Assembly: GCF_030128825.1 (NCBI RefSeq)
Contig: NZ_CP119127.1
Location: 478,001-542,000, forward strand
Direction of reading: 5' to 3'
From: Sphingobium sp. WTD-1
Lineage (GTDB): Bacteria; Pseudomonadota; Alphaproteobacteria; Sphingomonadales; Sphingomonadaceae
Length of the DNA: 64,000 nt
The position numbers and the translations under genes were made by a program. Every line of letters starts with the position of its first letter. Position 1 is the stretch's first letter. Shown in pieces: positions 8,121 to 18,983 of this stretch. A model generated the notes under the pieces. The model saw only the letters and a program-made list of their open reading frames with translations, was not told where the DNA came from and ran no database searches.

Positions 8121-8861
8121 ATGACAAACGGAATCGAAGGCAAGATCGTTCTCATTACCGGCGGCAGCACCGGCATCGGCGCGGAAACCGCGCGTCTTCT
8201 CGCGGAACGGGGCGCCAAGGTGGCCATCGCCGCGCGGCGCAAGGACAGGCTCGACGAGGTCGTCGCGGACATCGCCGCAACTGGCGGCACGGCACGTAGC
8301 TACGCGCTGGACGTGACCGACAAATCGGCGGTCCAGTCCGTCGTCGCAGCAATCATTGCCGACTTCGGCCGCCTTGACGTGCTGATCAACAACGCCGGGC
8401 TGATGCCGATCCGTCCGATGGCCGAGGTCAACACCGACGAGTGGGACCAGATGATCGACGTCAATCTGAAGGGTACGCTCTACGGCATCGCGGCGGCCCT
8501 TCCCGGTTTTCTCGAGCAGGGCAGCGGTCACATCATCAACTTAAGCTCGGTTGCGGGCATCAAGGTCTTTGCACCGGGAGGCACGGTCTACTCCGGCACC
8601 AAGTTCGCCGTCAGCGCGATCAGCGAGGGCTTGCGCCACGAGGTGGGGGAAAAGGTCCGGGTCACGTCAATCGAGCCTGGAGCTGTCGAAAGCGATTTGA
8701 AGTTCACGACCTCTGGCGCGGCCGCCGAGACGGTGCTGGACTTCTACAAGCAGGCCATCCCGGCGGCATCGGTGGCGCGTGCTATCGCGTTCGCTGTCGA
8801 ACAACCTGATGACGTCGATGTCAACGCGATCGTCATCAGGCCGACTGCACAGGAGTTCTGA
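8121..8861 (+). CDS. Short-chain dehydrogenase/reductase (SDR)
   Basis: A 246-residue classical SDR with the nucleotide-binding motif ITGGSTGIGAETA near residue 12, the NNAGLMP motif, catalytic Ser in NLSSVAG and YSGTK for the Tyr-x-x-x-Lys pair. The PGAV segment follows. The sequence resembles the YdfG/clavaldehyde-dehydrogenase-like NADP oxidoreductases used against small aldehydes and ketones. It starts 76 bp after the lipoprotein gene behind an AAGGA site and could belong to the same transcript, but the gap allows its own promoter. Confidence 0.92.
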   Translation: MTNGIEGKIVLITGGSTGIGAETARLLAERGAKVAIAARRKDRLDEVVADIAATGGTARSYALDVTDKSAVQSVVAAIIADFGRLDVLINNAGLMPIRPMAEVNTDEWDQMIDVNLKGTLYGIAAALPGFLEQGSGHIINLSSVAGIKVFAPGGTVYSGTKFAVSAISEGLRHEVGEKVRVTSIEPGAVESDLKFTTSGAAAETVLDFYKQAIPAASVARAIAFAVEQPDDVDVNAIVIRPTAQEF

Positions 8862-8902
8862 TTTCGACGAGGAGGCGGGGCCGCGTGTGCTCCGCCTCGT
8901 GG

Positions 8903-8928
8903 GGAACGTACCGGCCCGCTCGTCCGTT
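8903..8928 (+). promoter_or_regulatory. EcfG-type general stress promoter
   Basis: GGAAC at 8903-8907, a 17-base spacer, then CGTT at 8925-8928: an exact match to the alphaproteobacterial EcfG consensus. It lies 45 bp upstream of the ABM monooxygenase start. No other gene on the plus strand is better placed to use it. Confidence 0.65.
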
Positions 8929-8972
8929 ACTTTGCCGAAGAATAGCTGAGCGTTCAACTTGAGGAGTGATTT

Positions 8973-9266
8973 ATGCCCAAACTTGCCCTGTATGTACCAC
9001 TGAAGGCCAAGCCCGGAAAAGAGCGCGATGTCGCCGATTTCCTGACCTCGGCATTGCCGCTCGTTCAAGCTGAGCCGGGCACTCTGACCTGGTATGCGAT
9101 CGAGGAAGGTCCCGGTGCGTACGCGATCTTCGATACGTTCGACACGGAGGAGGATCGGCAGGCCCATCTTGACGGCAAGGTTGCCGCCGCACTGATGGAC
9201 AAGGCAGAAGAACTGTTTTCTGAACCGCCGCAGATTCACAAGTTCACCCTGCTGGCCGCGAAATAG
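8973..9266 (+). CDS. Antibiotic biosynthesis monooxygenase (ABM) domain protein, putative quinol monooxygenase
   Basis: A 97-residue single-domain dimeric alpha-beta barrel protein (YgiN/ABM type), with KAKPGKERDVADFLTSALPLVQAEPGTLTWYAIEEGPGAYAIFDTFDTEEDRQAHLDG as the domain core. Family members are cofactor-free oxygenases or stress proteins of uncertain substrate. It follows a GAGGAG ribosome binding site and a consensus EcfG promoter, so it is probably part of the general stress regulon. It is followed by a separate GlcG-like gene. Confidence 0.88.
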   Translation: MPKLALYVPLKAKPGKERDVADFLTSALPLVQAEPGTLTWYAIEEGPGAYAIFDTFDTEEDRQAHLDGKVAAALMDKAEELFSEPPQIHKFTLLAAK

Positions 9267-9373
9267 CCGAGCGGTCGGCACCCTAGCGCGTCGCTCTCAT
9301 CGCCCGCGTGGGGGGCCCGGGCGCGGCGGCGTGCGTTGAGCGGCTTTCCCCGAACCGGCCACGGAGATACTCC

Positions 9374-9793
9374 ATGCGCACCACCCAGACGCTCGACCTG
9401 AACGACGCGCGGACGATCATCGATTTGGGGATCGCGGAGGCCGAGCGGATAGGCAACCCGATGAACATCGCGGTGGTGGACGCGGGCGGCTGCCTCCTAG
9501 CGTTCGCGCGGATGGACGATGCGTGGCGCGGCAGCGTCGACATCGCGATCGGCAAGGCGTGGACGGCGCGCGCGTTCGACGTCGAGACCAAGGCGCTGGC
9601 GAACCTCGACCAGCCGGGCGCCGACTTCTACGGCATCCATGCCTCCAACGACGGCAAGGTGATGATCTTCGCCGGGGGCGTGCCGATAAAGGAGGGCGAG
9701 ACGGTGATCGGCGCGGTACGCGTGTCGGGCGGCACCGGCAAGCAAGACCAGGGCGTGGCCGAGGCGGCGGCGCAGGCGTTCGCGCGCGGCTGA
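9374..9793 (+). CDS. GlcG/HbpS-family (heme-binding-like) protein
   Basis: A 139-residue protein of the GlcG/HbpS fold: LDLNDARTIIDLGIAEAERIGNPMNIAVVDAGGCLLAFARMDDAW, then AIGKAWTARAF and the C-terminal VIGAVRVSGGTGKQDQGVAEAAAQAF. The family covers haem-binding sensor proteins and proteins near glycolate or diol-utilisation genes, but function is generally unproven. There is no signal peptide, so it is cytosolic. The ATG at 9374 follows GGAG; the longer frame has no ribosome binding site. Confidence 0.88.
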   Translation: MRTTQTLDLNDARTIIDLGIAEAERIGNPMNIAVVDAGGCLLAFARMDDAWRGSVDIAIGKAWTARAFDVETKALANLDQPGADFYGIHASNDGKVMIFAGGVPIKEGETVIGAVRVSGGTGKQDQGVAEAAAQAFARG

Positions 9794-9971
9794 GCCTTGG
9801 AGCGCGGTGCCGGGCGCGGCGGTGCCCGCTTAGTCGAAGGCGGTTCAGTCGACGGCGGCGGGCGCGCCTCCCGCGCGGCGCGGGTCGCCTCCGTTTAGAG
9901 CGTTATTCGGCCATTCTGGCCCAGTTATTCAGAAAACCGCCGTGAATCGATCCCAGGATAGCCCACGGGAA

Positions 9972-9996
9972 GGAACCTCTCAGGTAGCACAAGGTT
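9972..9996 (+). promoter_or_regulatory. EcfG-like promoter candidate
   Basis: GGAAC (9972-9976), a 16-base spacer and GGTT (9993-9996), one mismatch from CGTT. It is 118 bp upstream of the formaldehyde dehydrogenase-like gene at 10114 and would also serve the PfpI gene behind it. Confidence 0.45.
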
Positions 9997-10113
9997 CAGG
10001 AAACTGAGATCACTTGGAAGGGTGCGATGTCCTCCGCCGCTGCGATGGACCGGATCATCAGCAAGGTCTCGATTTGATGACGCGTTGAGAAGAGCTGCGA
10101 AAGGAAAGGATCC

Positions 10114-11253
10114 GTGAAAGCTGTCGTGTACAACGGGCCCAAAGATGTTTCTGTCAGTACCATCGATGATCCCAAGATTGAAAAGCAGACCGATGTTATC
10201 ATCCGGCTGACCACGACCAATATCTGCGGGTCGGACCTTCACATGTATGAGGGCCGTACCAGCTTCGAAAAGGGCCGGGTCTTCGGTCACGAAAACCTTG
10301 GCGAGGTCATCGAAGTTGGCGCTGCCGTAGATCGTATCAAGAAGGGCGATCGCGTGTGCATGCCGTTCAACGTCGGTTGCGGTTTCTGCGAAAATTGCGA
10401 ACGCGGTTTGACGGGATTCTGCCTCACGACCAACCCTGGAACCGCCGGCGCAGCGTACGGCTTTGCCGAGATGGGTCCGTGGCAAGGTGGTCAAGCCGAG
10501 TTGATGCGCGTTCCTTATGCGGACTTCAATTGTCTGAAGCTGCCTGAGGACGCTGAGGAGAAGGAGGATGGCTATGTCATGCTCTCCGACATCTTCCCCA
10601 CCGGTTGGCATGGCGTCGAACTGTCGGGTTTCCTGCCTGGCGAAAGCATTGCGATCTACGGCGCCGGTCCGGTCGGTTTAATGGCCGCGCACTCGGCCGA
10701 AATCCGCGGCGCCTCTCAGATCTTTGTCGTCGATTCTCACGATGACCGTCTGAAACTGGCCGAGGCGATGGGCGCTATTCCGATCGATATGCGCAAGGGC
10801 GATCCCGCCCAGCAGATCCTTGACGCGACTGGCGGCCTCGGGACCGACCGGGGGGTCGAGGCGGTCGGGTATCAGTGTTGCGATCGCCACGGCAAGGAGC
10901 GCAGCAATTACACGATGAACTGCCTCGTCAATAGCACGAAGGCCACCGGCGGAATCGGCGTCGTCGGCGTGTTCATTCCGGAAGACCCGAACGCGCCCGA
11001 CGATCTCCAGAAGGAAGGCAAGATGGCGTTCGACTTCGGCAACTTCTGGTTCAAGGGCCAGAAGATCGGCACCGGCCAGTGCAATGTAAAGCACTACAAC
11101 CGGCGACTGATGAAGCTTATCGAGCAAGGCCGGGCCAATCCTGCCCAAATCATCTCGCACCGACTGCCGCTCGATCAGGCACCAGACGCCTACAAGCATT
11201 TCGACGAGCGCGATGCAGGCTGGACGAAGGTCGTGCTCAAGCCGGGCACCTGA
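10114..11253 (+). CDS. Glutathione-independent formaldehyde dehydrogenase-like zinc alcohol dehydrogenase
   Basis: A 379-residue medium-chain dehydrogenase closest to Pseudomonas-type FdhA. Catalytic zinc ligand Cys38 lies in NICGSDLHMYEG, the GHENLGEV motif follows, and the structural-zinc lobe is GCGFCENCERGLTGFC. The NAD fold is IYGAGPVGLMAAHSA, and GTDRGVEAVGYQC is characteristic of this branch. It would oxidise formaldehyde or other aldehydes with NAD(H). Translation starts at GTG behind a strong AAGGAAAGGA site. The PfpI protease-like gene follows 31 bp later, probably in the same transcript. Confidence 0.9.
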   Translation: MKAVVYNGPKDVSVSTIDDPKIEKQTDVIIRLTTTNICGSDLHMYEGRTSFEKGRVFGHENLGEVIEVGAAVDRIKKGDRVCMPFNVGCGFCENCERGLTGFCLTTNPGTAGAAYGFAEMGPWQGGQAELMRVPYADFNCLKLPEDAEEKEDGYVMLSDIFPTGWHGVELSGFLPGESIAIYGAGPVGLMAAHSAEIRGASQIFVVDSHDDRLKLAEAMGAIPIDMRKGDPAQQILDATGGLGTDRGVEAVGYQCCDRHGKERSNYTMNCLVNSTKATGGIGVVGVFIPEDPNAPDDLQKEGKMAFDFGNFWFKGQKIGTGQCNVKHYNRRLMKLIEQGRANPAQIISHRLPLDQAPDAYKHFDERDAGWTKVVLKPGT

Positions 11254-11284
11254 CCTTAGTCTTCGACGGAATAGGAAATAAATT

Positions 11285-11854
11285 ATGACTTTGGAAGGCA
11301 AATCGGTTGCCATTCTGATCGCACCCCGAGGGACGGAAGAACCAGAATTCTCGAAGCCCAAGCAAGCTGTCGAGGACGCTGGTGGCAAAGTGACCGTGAT
11401 CAGTTTTGAACCGGGCAAGGCTCGCACAGTCAATAGCGATCTTGACGAGGGCGCCAGCTATACTATCGACAAGACGTTTTCCGAGGTGAAAGCCGACGAT
11501 TTCGACGGACTTGTTGTGCCCGGAGGGACTGTCGGTGCCGACAAGCTGCGCGGCAGCGTCGAGGCAATTGCTTTCATCCGGGCTTTCTTCGATCAGAAAA
11601 AACCTGTTGCCGCTATATGCCATGCACCCTGGACATTGATTGAGGCGGGCGTGCTTGAGGGTCGCACCTTGACGTCCTACCCGACGCTGAAGGTCGATAT
11701 CGAGAACGCCGGCGGTGCATGGACCAATGAGGAAGTCGTGGTCGACAACGGTCTTGTTACCAGCCGCGATCCCAATGATTTGCCCGCTTTCTGTGCCAAA
11801 CTCGTTGAGGAAATCGCAGAAGGCGTGGACGCAGCGCTCGCAGCAGGGAATTAA
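11285..11854 (+). CDS. DJ-1/PfpI family protein (YhbO/general stress protein 18 type)
   Basis: A 189-residue class I amidotransferase-like protein of the PfpI/YhbO subgroup. It has the conserved VPGGTVGADKLR loop and the nucleophile elbow AAICHAPWTLIEAGVLEGRTLTSYP, with the CHAPW signature typical of the group. These proteins protect against oxidative, thermal and glyoxal stress. Together with the upstream aldehyde dehydrogenase gene it forms a two-gene aldehyde-stress unit. A second, distinct DJ-1 homologue is at 4637. Confidence 0.92.
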   Translation: MTLEGKSVAILIAPRGTEEPEFSKPKQAVEDAGGKVTVISFEPGKARTVNSDLDEGASYTIDKTFSEVKADDFDGLVVPGGTVGADKLRGSVEAIAFIRAFFDQKKPVAAICHAPWTLIEAGVLEGRTLTSYPTLKVDIENAGGAWTNEEVVVDNGLVTSRDPNDLPAFCAKLVEEIAEGVDAALAAGN

Positions 11855-11917
11855 GGCGGGGCGTTTCGACGAACCATGTAAGGGCCTCTCACTTGAAAAG
11901 GTCCGCACAAAGCAAAT

Positions 11918-11950
11918 GTGGCGGATGGCCAGCGATTGGCCGTCCGCCAC
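11918..11950. terminator. Strong hairpin between convergent genes
   Basis: A long inverted repeat (GTGGCGGA-x-GGCCA pairing with TGGCC-x-TCCGCCAC, loop GCGAT) lies between the convergent PfpI and uvrA genes. There is no U-tract, so it is a terminator or mRNA 3' stabiliser by position only. Confidence 0.4.
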
Positions 11951-12109
11951 GCCGCGTATCACACGAACGCGGCGCACCTGGCGGGCACACAAACCCTAAG
12001 CCGCGTCAACCGCGGTCACACATCGCCGGTTCCCGCTTCCAGATTCGACCCATTCCAACTTGTGGTTGAGTTGCACATGATCGAACGTGCGTTCGGCCAG
12101 ATTTACGAC

Positions 12110-14770
12110 CTACAGCGCCGCCTTGAGATAGCGGGCGGTGAGACTGCCTTCCGCTTCCGCAACGACGCCAGGGACGCCGCTGGCAACGATACGGCCTCCA
12201 TCTTCCCCGGCCCCCGGTCCCAGGTCGATGATCCAGTCGACCTGTGTGATGGCGCGCATGTCATGTTCGACGACTACGACGGTATTGCCGGCGTCTACGA
12301 GGCCCTGCAGGTGTTGCATCAGCCGATCGCCATCGGAGGGGTGAAGCCCCGAAGTTGGCTCGTCGAGGATGTAGATCGTGTTGCCGCGTTGAGCGCGTTG
12401 CAGTTCAGTCGCCAGCTTGATGCGCTGCGCCTCCCCGCCAGACAACTCGGTCGCCGGCTGACCGAGCCTCAGATAGCCAAGACCGATCTCCCGCAACACG
12501 TCGAGGGAGCGCATCACAGATGCCTCGCCAGCGAAGAAATCGCACGCATCGTCGACAGTCAATTCGAGCACCTGGGCGATATTGCGCCCGTTCCATTCGA
12601 CTTCGAGCGTTTGCGGGTTGTAGCGAGAGCCATGACAGGTCGAGCACGGGGCAAAAACGCTCGGCAGGAACAGCAGCTCCACCATGACGTATCCCTCGCC
12701 CTCGCACACAGGACACCGGCCTTGCGCGACGTTGAACGAGAACCTTCCCGGGCTGTAATGCCGCCGGCGGGCGAGCGGCGTATCAGCGAAGATCCGTCGC
12801 ACATGGTCGAACATGCCGCTGTAGGTGGATAGGTTCGAGCGCGGCGTGCGGCCGATCGGTTTCTGATCGACCCGCACCAGCCTGCGAACATGCTCCATGC
12901 CTGCGACAATGCGTCCTTCAGTGTCGTTCTGCGCAACATCGAGCAGCGGATCGATATCCTCCTCCTCGGCCGCGGGGGAGCCGCCGAGGTGTTCCGTGAC
13001 GAGCTCGGGCAGCGCCTGACTGACAAGACTGGATTTGCCCGATCCCGAAACGCCGGTGACAGCGGTGAAGCAGCCGATGGGAAACTCGACGTCGAGACCA
13101 TGGAGATTGTTCCGCCTGATCCCTTCCAGGCGTAGCCATGCCTTGGGATCGCGCGGTGTGCGCTCACTGCGGAGCGGCTCTGCGAACAGGTAGCGGCGGG
13201 TGATCGAAGTCTCGACGTCGGCAAGTCCCTCTATCGGCCCGCTGTAGAGGACTTCACCGCCCTTTTCCCCGGCTCCTGGCCCGACATCGACGAGCCATTC
13301 CGCGCGGCGGATCACGTCGAGATCATGTTCGACGACGAACAGGGAGTTGCCCGCCGCCTTGAGACGCTCGAGGATGGTGAGCAAGGCTTCGCCATCTGCC
13401 GGGTGCAACCCTGCCGAAGGCTCGTCAAGCACATAGACCACGCCGAAAAGCTGTGACGACAATTGCGTGGCAAGCCGCAAGCGCTGCAGCTCTCCGGAGG
13501 AGAGCGTCGGCGTGCTGCGGTCGAGCGAAATGTAGCCAAGGCCAAGATCGATCAGCGGCTCTAGCCGCTCGATCAATTCGCAGGCAAGGCGTTGGGCGGC
13601 GATCCGCTTCTCGTCGGAGAGATTGGGCGTGCGGCGTACGTCGGGCGCGCTCTTGTGCGCAGAGCCGCCCGCCGCAACCCGTTGTTCGACCGCTGCATCG
13701 CGGGCCGCTTTTTCCAGAACATGGCCCTTTGAGGGGGCGGAGACCGCCCCATACGCGCCATGCGCGACGGGCATCAGCAAGTCCTTCAGCTTGAGCACCG
13801 TCAGGTCGCCGAACTCGGCAATGTCGAGGCCGGCGAATTTGACCGACAGGGCTTCGCGCTTCAGGCGCTTGCCGTCGCAGGTCGGGCACTCGCGGCCGAT
13901 GATATATTGCGAGACGCGCTTCTTCATCAGCGCGCTTTTAGTGTTGGCGAAGGTTTCCAGCACATAGCGGCGCGCGCCGGTGAAGGTGCCCTGGTAGCTC
14001 GGCTCCATGCGGCGCTTGAGCGCCGTCCGGGTCTGTTCGGGCGTCAGGCCCGCATAGACCGGCACCGTCGGCGCCTCTTCAGTGAAGAGGATCCAGTCGC
14101 GATCTTTTTTCGGCAGGTCGCGCCACGGCGTATCGACGTCATAGCCGAGCGAAACGAGGATATCGCGCAGGTTCTGGCCATGCCAGGCGGCCGGCCAGGC
14201 GGCGATCGCTCGATCGCGAATGGTGAGGCTGTCGTCAGGAACCATCGTCTCTTCGGTCGCGTCATATACGCGGCCGATGCCGTGGCAGGTCGCGCAGGCT
14301 CCCGCGACCGTGTTGGGCGAGAAATCCTCCGCATAGAGCATGGGTTGATGGCGCGGATATTCGCCGACGCGCGAATAGAGCATCCGCACCAGGCTGGAGA
14401 GCGTCGTCACGCTGCCGACCGAGGATCGCGCGTTGGCCGAGCCGCGCTGCTGCTGCAGCGCGACCGCAGGCGGCAAACCGTCGATCGCGTCGACCTCCGG
14501 CACGCCGGCCTGGTCGATCAGGCGACGGGCATAGGGCGCAACCGATTCCAGATAACGCCGCTGCGCTTCGGCATAAAGGGTGCCGAACGCGAGCGATGAC
14601 TTGCCCGAGCCCGATATGCCGGTGAACACCACGAAGGCGTCGCGCGGTACATCGACGTCGACATTTTTGAGGTTATTCTGGCGCGCGCCGCGAACCTGCA
14701 CGCAAGCGGGCGGCCCCGTATGCCCATGATCGGTGGCCGGCGTCGTCGCGTGAATATCCTTGCTCTTCAA
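12110..14770 (-). CDS. UvrA-like excinuclease subunit (class II, UvrA2 type)
   Basis: An 886-residue tandem ABC ATPase. Walker A motifs are [14 protein letters not shown] and [15 protein letters not shown]. Signatures are [16 protein letters not shown] and [16 protein letters not shown], with Walker [12 protein letters not shown] and [11 protein letters not shown]. Zinc-finger CxxC pairs are CATCHG, CPTCDG, CPVCEG and CSTCHG. The stretch between the first Walker domain and the first zinc finger is short, so the UvrB-binding domain of canonical UvrA is missing, as in UvrA2 proteins tied to DNA-adduct tolerance or export. Translation probably starts at TTG 14770 behind AGGA. It stands alone, without uvrB or uvrC. 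Confidence 0.93.
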   Translation of the reverse strand: MKSKDIHATTPATDHGHTGPPACVQVRGARQNNLKNVDVDVPRDAFVVFTGISGSGKSSLAFGTLYAEAQRRYLESVAPYARRLIDQAGVPEVDAIDGLPPAVALQQQRGSANARSSVGSVTTLSSLVRMLYSRVGEYPRHQPMLYAEDFSPNTVAGACATCHGIGRVYDATEETMVPDDSLTIRDRAIAAWPAAWHGQNLRDILVSLGYDVDTPWRDLPKKDRDWILFTEEAPTVPVYAGLTPEQTRTALKRRMEPSYQGTFTGARRYVLETFANTKSALMKKRVSQYIIGRECPTCDGKRLKREALSVKFAGLDIAEFGDLTVLKLKDLLMPVAHGAYGAVSAPSKGHVLEKAARDAAVEQRVAAGGSAHKSAPDVRRTPNLSDEKRIAAQRLACELIERLEPLIDLGLGYISLDRSTPTLSSGELQRLRLATQLSSQLFGVVYVLDEPSAGLHPADGEALLTILERLKAAGNSLFVVEHDLDVIRRAEWLVDVGPGAGEKGGEVLYSGPIEGLADVETSITRRYLFAEPLRSERTPRDPKAWLRLEGIRRNNLHGLDVEFPIGCFTAVTGVSGSGKSSLVSQALPELVTEHLGGSPAAEEEDIDPLLDVAQNDTEGRIVAGMEHVRRLVRVDQKPIGRTPRSNLSTYSGMFDHVRRIFADTPLARRRHYSPGRFSFNVAQGRCPVCEGEGYVMVELLFLPSVFAPCSTCHGSRYNPQTLEVEWNGRNIAQVLELTVDDACDFFAGEASVMRSLDVLREIGLGYLRLGQPATELSGGEAQRIKLATELQRAQRGNTIYILDEPTSGLHPSDGDRLMQHLQGLVDAGNTVVVVEHDMRAITQVDWIIDLGPGAGEDGGRIVASGVPGVVAEAEGSLTARYLKAAL

Positions 14771-15162
14771 TTCAGTCTTCCTGCCCTATCCGCCCGTGCA
14801 GCCCGTGGTTCATTACAGTCGGGTAACAGATGAATGCTTTTCCGGCTCAATACATCCAAAGGTCAGGCTGGCCCGATATTCGGCACCTTTGAAATATTTT
14901 CCAGCATTGGACAAAGGTTACGACAAAACCATTTTCCCCGTTGGATCGCGCGACGAGGCCACACACACTCCGCTGGTAAGCGCCTGGGCCAGGCGGCCCT
15001 GGTCCGTGCCGCTATCGGCATGTAACGACCGCACTTCGGCGCTTGTTACCGCATCGCGACGCGTTGCCCATTTGCCAGAGCGCGCTTCATCATGCCGGGG
15101 TCGGGCCATGATGACGGCCGAGTTGTCGATCCGAGCGCCTCGCGCCGCTTCGGATCGGCGGG
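14771..15162. other. Intergenic, no gene seen
   Basis: Between the 5' end of uvrA and the 3' end of the class III alcohol dehydrogenase gene, both on the minus strand. It should contain the uvrA promoter, but no consensus element is clear. Open frames are shadows without ribosome binding sites. Confidence 0.4.
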
Positions 15163-16323
<1,161 letters not shown>

Positions 16324-16372
16324 TCAGCGCAAATTCGTGGGGGAGCGATCGCTCACTCCCCCGGTATGCCGG

Positions 16373-17362
16373 TCAGACCGTAACGACGACCTTGCCGATC
16401 TGGTCGTTCGATTCGAGGAAGCGGTGAGCGTCCTGGATGGCGTCGAGCGGGAAAGTGCGCGCGATCCGCGGCTTGAGCGCGCCCGATTCCAGACCCGCCA
16501 CGATGAACGCCTTGGCGCGATCGAGGGCGGCATCGTCCGAGACGATCTCGCTGTAGAGATACCCCTTGAGCGTGAGGCTCTTGCCCAGCACGGAGAACAA
16601 CGGGAACGGCGTCGGTTCGCCGCTGAGCGCGCCATATTCGAGCAGGATGCCGCCGCGTGCCATGCTCTCGGTCAGCGGCTCGAACGACGGGCCTCCGACC
16701 GGATCGAGCACCACGCGCGCACCCTGACCATCGGTTATCTCCATCACCCTCGCTACCAGGTCCTCTTCCCCGGTCGCGACGACATGATGCGCACCGGCAT
16801 CGATCAGGGCCTGGCGCTTGGCGCCGGTACGCGTCGTCGCGATTACCGTCGCGCCGACCATCCGCGCAATCTGGAAGGCCGCAAGGCCGACGCTGCTGGA
16901 GGCAGCTGTGACGATGACGAAATCGCCCTCGCCGAGTTTCGCCTGCTCCACCAGTGCACCCCAGGCGGTGACATACTGCATCCACACGGCCGCCGCTTCC
17001 TCGAACGACAGCGCCGCCGGATGCTTGACGACGAGGCGGGCGGGCACGTTGGCGACCTCGCCATAGGTGCCCCAACGCGCGATATCGAGCGGGGGGATGA
17101 CGCTGACGGCTTCGCCTTCCGCAAACCCGGTAACGTCGGCGCCGACCGTAACGACAGTGCCGGCAGCCTCATAGCCAAGGCGGCTCGGGAACTCGGCTTC
17201 CTGAAGGTAGGCATGGTTGCGGAACATCACCTCGGCGCGGTTTATGCCTATCGCCTTCACCGCGATCTGCACTTCGTCGGCCGCAGGCGCGGGGACTGCC
17301 ACATCTTCAATCCTGAGGACGCTGGCGTCGCCATATTCGTGGATACGGACGATGCGGCTCAT
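16373..17362 (-). CDS. Zinc-independent medium-chain oxidoreductase (quinone oxidoreductase-like)
   Basis: A 329-residue MDR protein with GroES-like N-terminus (GINRAEVMFRNHAYLQEAEFPSRLGYEAAGTVVTVG) and Rossmann domain (VIVTAASSSVGLAAFQIARMVGATVIATTRT). The catalytic zinc cysteines of alcohol dehydrogenases are absent, so it fits the quinone oxidoreductase/zeta-crystallin group using NADPH. It is divergent from the TetR gene with 96 bp between, which suggests that regulator controls it. The substrate is probably a quinone or enone, by family. Confidence 0.9.
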   Translation of the reverse strand: MSRIVRIHEYGDASVLRIEDVAVPAPAADEVQIAVKAIGINRAEVMFRNHAYLQEAEFPSRLGYEAAGTVVTVGADVTGFAEGEAVSVIPPLDIARWGTYGEVANVPARLVVKHPAALSFEEAAAVWMQYVTAWGALVEQAKLGEGDFVIVTAASSSVGLAAFQIARMVGATVIATTRTGAKRQALIDAGAHHVVATGEEDLVARVMEITDGQGARVVLDPVGGPSFEPLTESMARGGILLEYGALSGEPTPFPLFSVLGKSLTLKGYLYSEIVSDDAALDRAKAFIVAGLESGALKPRIARTFPLDAIQDAHRFLESNDQIGKVVVTV

Positions 17363-17385
17363 TGGAGACTCCTTGATTATTTAAT

Positions 17386-17441
17386 GATCGTTCTGTAAGG
17401 GAGCGGACCACCCGTTTCAAGATATTATTTATCGATCGTTC
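17386..17441. promoter_or_regulatory. Repeated GATCGTTC elements in the tetR / oxidoreductase divergent region
   Basis: The octamer GATCGTTC occurs at 17386-17393 and 17434-17441, 48 bp apart, in the AT-richer gap between the divergent oxidoreductase and TetR genes. One copy lies near each start. They are candidate operator half-sites. The evidence is repetition and position only. Confidence 0.35.
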
Positions 17442-17458
17442 CATATCGTGCATCAGAG

Positions 17459-18079
17459 ATGACAGAGACGAAAGCCCGTCGCCGCGCAGGTCGCCCTCGT
17501 GTGTTCGACACTGACGCTGCGCTCGACAAGGCGGTGCGGCTGTTCTGGCAGCGCGGCTACGAGGCGACATCGATGGCCGATCTGGTGGCGGAGACTGGCG
17601 TCGCCGCCGCCAGTCTCTATGCAGCGTTTGACAACAAGGCGGGGCTGTTTGCGGCGGTGATCGAACGTTACGCCGCGACGTTCAGCGTCCACCTCTATGC
17701 ACCCATCAACGATCCGGCGTTGTCCACCTACGAAGCCGTCAAAGGCCTGCTGGAACGAGCGGCGTCATCATTCTCGGAACCTGGAACGCCGGCCGGCTGC
17801 TTCATGTATTCGGCAGCGGCAGCCGTTTCGCCGGCGTCCGCCGCCATCGAATGCCTGCTGCGCGACAAGCGTATCGCGGCGGAGGCCCTCCTAATCGAGC
17901 GTCTGCAACGCGGCGCCGCGCAGGGCGAGCTTGCGGCCAACACCGATCCGGCCGTGCTAGGCAAATTCATCAATACGGTCATGGAAGGCATGTCCGTTCA
18001 AGCGCGCGACGGCGCTACGATCAACGAACTGCTCTCCATCGCCAAAATGGCGCTCGATCGATGGCCGGCCGCGATATGA
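17459..18079 (+). CDS. TetR/AcrR-family transcriptional repressor
   Basis: A 206-residue regulator with an N-terminal TetR helix-turn-helix (RVFDTDAALDKAVRLFWQRGYEATSMADLVAETGVAAASLYAAFDNKAGLFAAVIERY, residues about 15-75) and a C-terminal ligand-binding domain of the TetR_C type (GCFMYSAAAAVSPAS). Length is normal. It is divergent from the quinone oxidoreductase gene and 74 bp upstream of the aldo-keto reductase gene, so it may control both. The ligand is not predictable. Confidence 0.93.
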   Translation: MTETKARRRAGRPRVFDTDAALDKAVRLFWQRGYEATSMADLVAETGVAAASLYAAFDNKAGLFAAVIERYAATFSVHLYAPINDPALSTYEAVKGLLERAASSFSEPGTPAGCFMYSAAAAVSPASAAIECLLRDKRIAAEALLIERLQRGAAQGELAANTDPAVLGKFINTVMEGMSVQARDGATINELLSIAKMALDRWPAAI

Positions 18080-18152
18080 TCGTTTCATGGTGGTCATCTG
18101 CCAATCTGCCCCCCGACCGAACAGTCGAACTCATCTCATAGGACGAAAGCAC

Positions 18153-18983
18153 ATGAAACACGTGACATTGCCCGGCGGGGAAGTGGTTCCTTCACTGGGT
18201 CAAGGCACCTGGAAGATGGGCGAACGTGCCGAGCGCCGATCCGATGAGATCGCCACGCTACGCGCCGGTGTCGAACTGGGCATGACGCTCATCGATACCG
18301 CCGAAATGTACGGCGATGGTGCGGCGGAAACGCTGATATCCGAGGCGCTGGGCAGCGTTCGCGACCAGTTGTTCCTCGTCAGCAAGGCATATCCGCAGAA
18401 CGCATCGCGCTCCCGCCTTGCCGATGCATGCGAGGCGAGCCTGAAGCGGCTCGGCACCGACCGGCTGGACCTCTACCTGCTCCATTGGCGGGGATCGGTG
18501 CCGCTCGCTGAGACTGTGGAGGCATTGGAGGCGCTCAAATCAGCGGGGAAAATCAGGCATTGGGGTGTCAGCAATCTCGATACCGACGATATGGACGAGC
18601 TTATCGCTGCCGGCGGGGATGGCTGCGTGACCGATCAGATCCTCTACAATCTCGTCCGTCGAGGCCCTGAGTTGGACCTGTTGCCGTGGCTCGCCCAGCA
18701 CAAAGTGCCAGTGATGGCGTATAGTCCCGTCGAGCAGGGACGCCTCTCAAGCCATCCCGCCCTCGACAAAGTAGCGGCCCAGGTTGGCGCAACCCCTGCG
18801 CAGGTCGCACTTGCCTGGACGTTGCGCCACGATGGCCTTATCGCCATCCCGAAAGCGAGTTCGATTGCACATGTGCGGGAGAACCGCGCGGCCGCAGATA
18901 TCGTGCTCTCCGACGCCGACATTGCGACACTCGATGCGGAATTTCCCAGACCACGCGACCGCCGTCCACTCGAGATGCTTTAG
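18153..18983 (+). CDS. Aldo/keto reductase
   Basis: A 276-residue (alpha/beta)8 NADPH-dependent reductase. The tetrad is visible as Asp in LIDTAEMYG (with Tyr of MYG), Lys in LVSKAYP and His in LYLLHWRG. GVSNLDTDDMDEL and the NADP-binding IPKASSIAHVRENRAA are conserved. It resembles YeaE/DkgB-type methylglyoxal reductases. The ATG at 18153 follows AGGA; the frame upstream lacks a site. It follows the TetR gene on the same strand and fits the carbonyl-detoxification theme of this region. Confidence 0.92.
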   Translation: MKHVTLPGGEVVPSLGQGTWKMGERAERRSDEIATLRAGVELGMTLIDTAEMYGDGAAETLISEALGSVRDQLFLVSKAYPQNASRSRLADACEASLKRLGTDRLDLYLLHWRGSVPLAETVEALEALKSAGKIRHWGVSNLDTDDMDELIAAGGDGCVTDQILYNLVRRGPELDLLPWLAQHKVPVMAYSPVEQGRLSSHPALDKVAAQVGATPAQVALAWTLRHDGLIAIPKASSIAHVRENRAAADIVLSDADIATLDAEFPRPRDRRPLEML

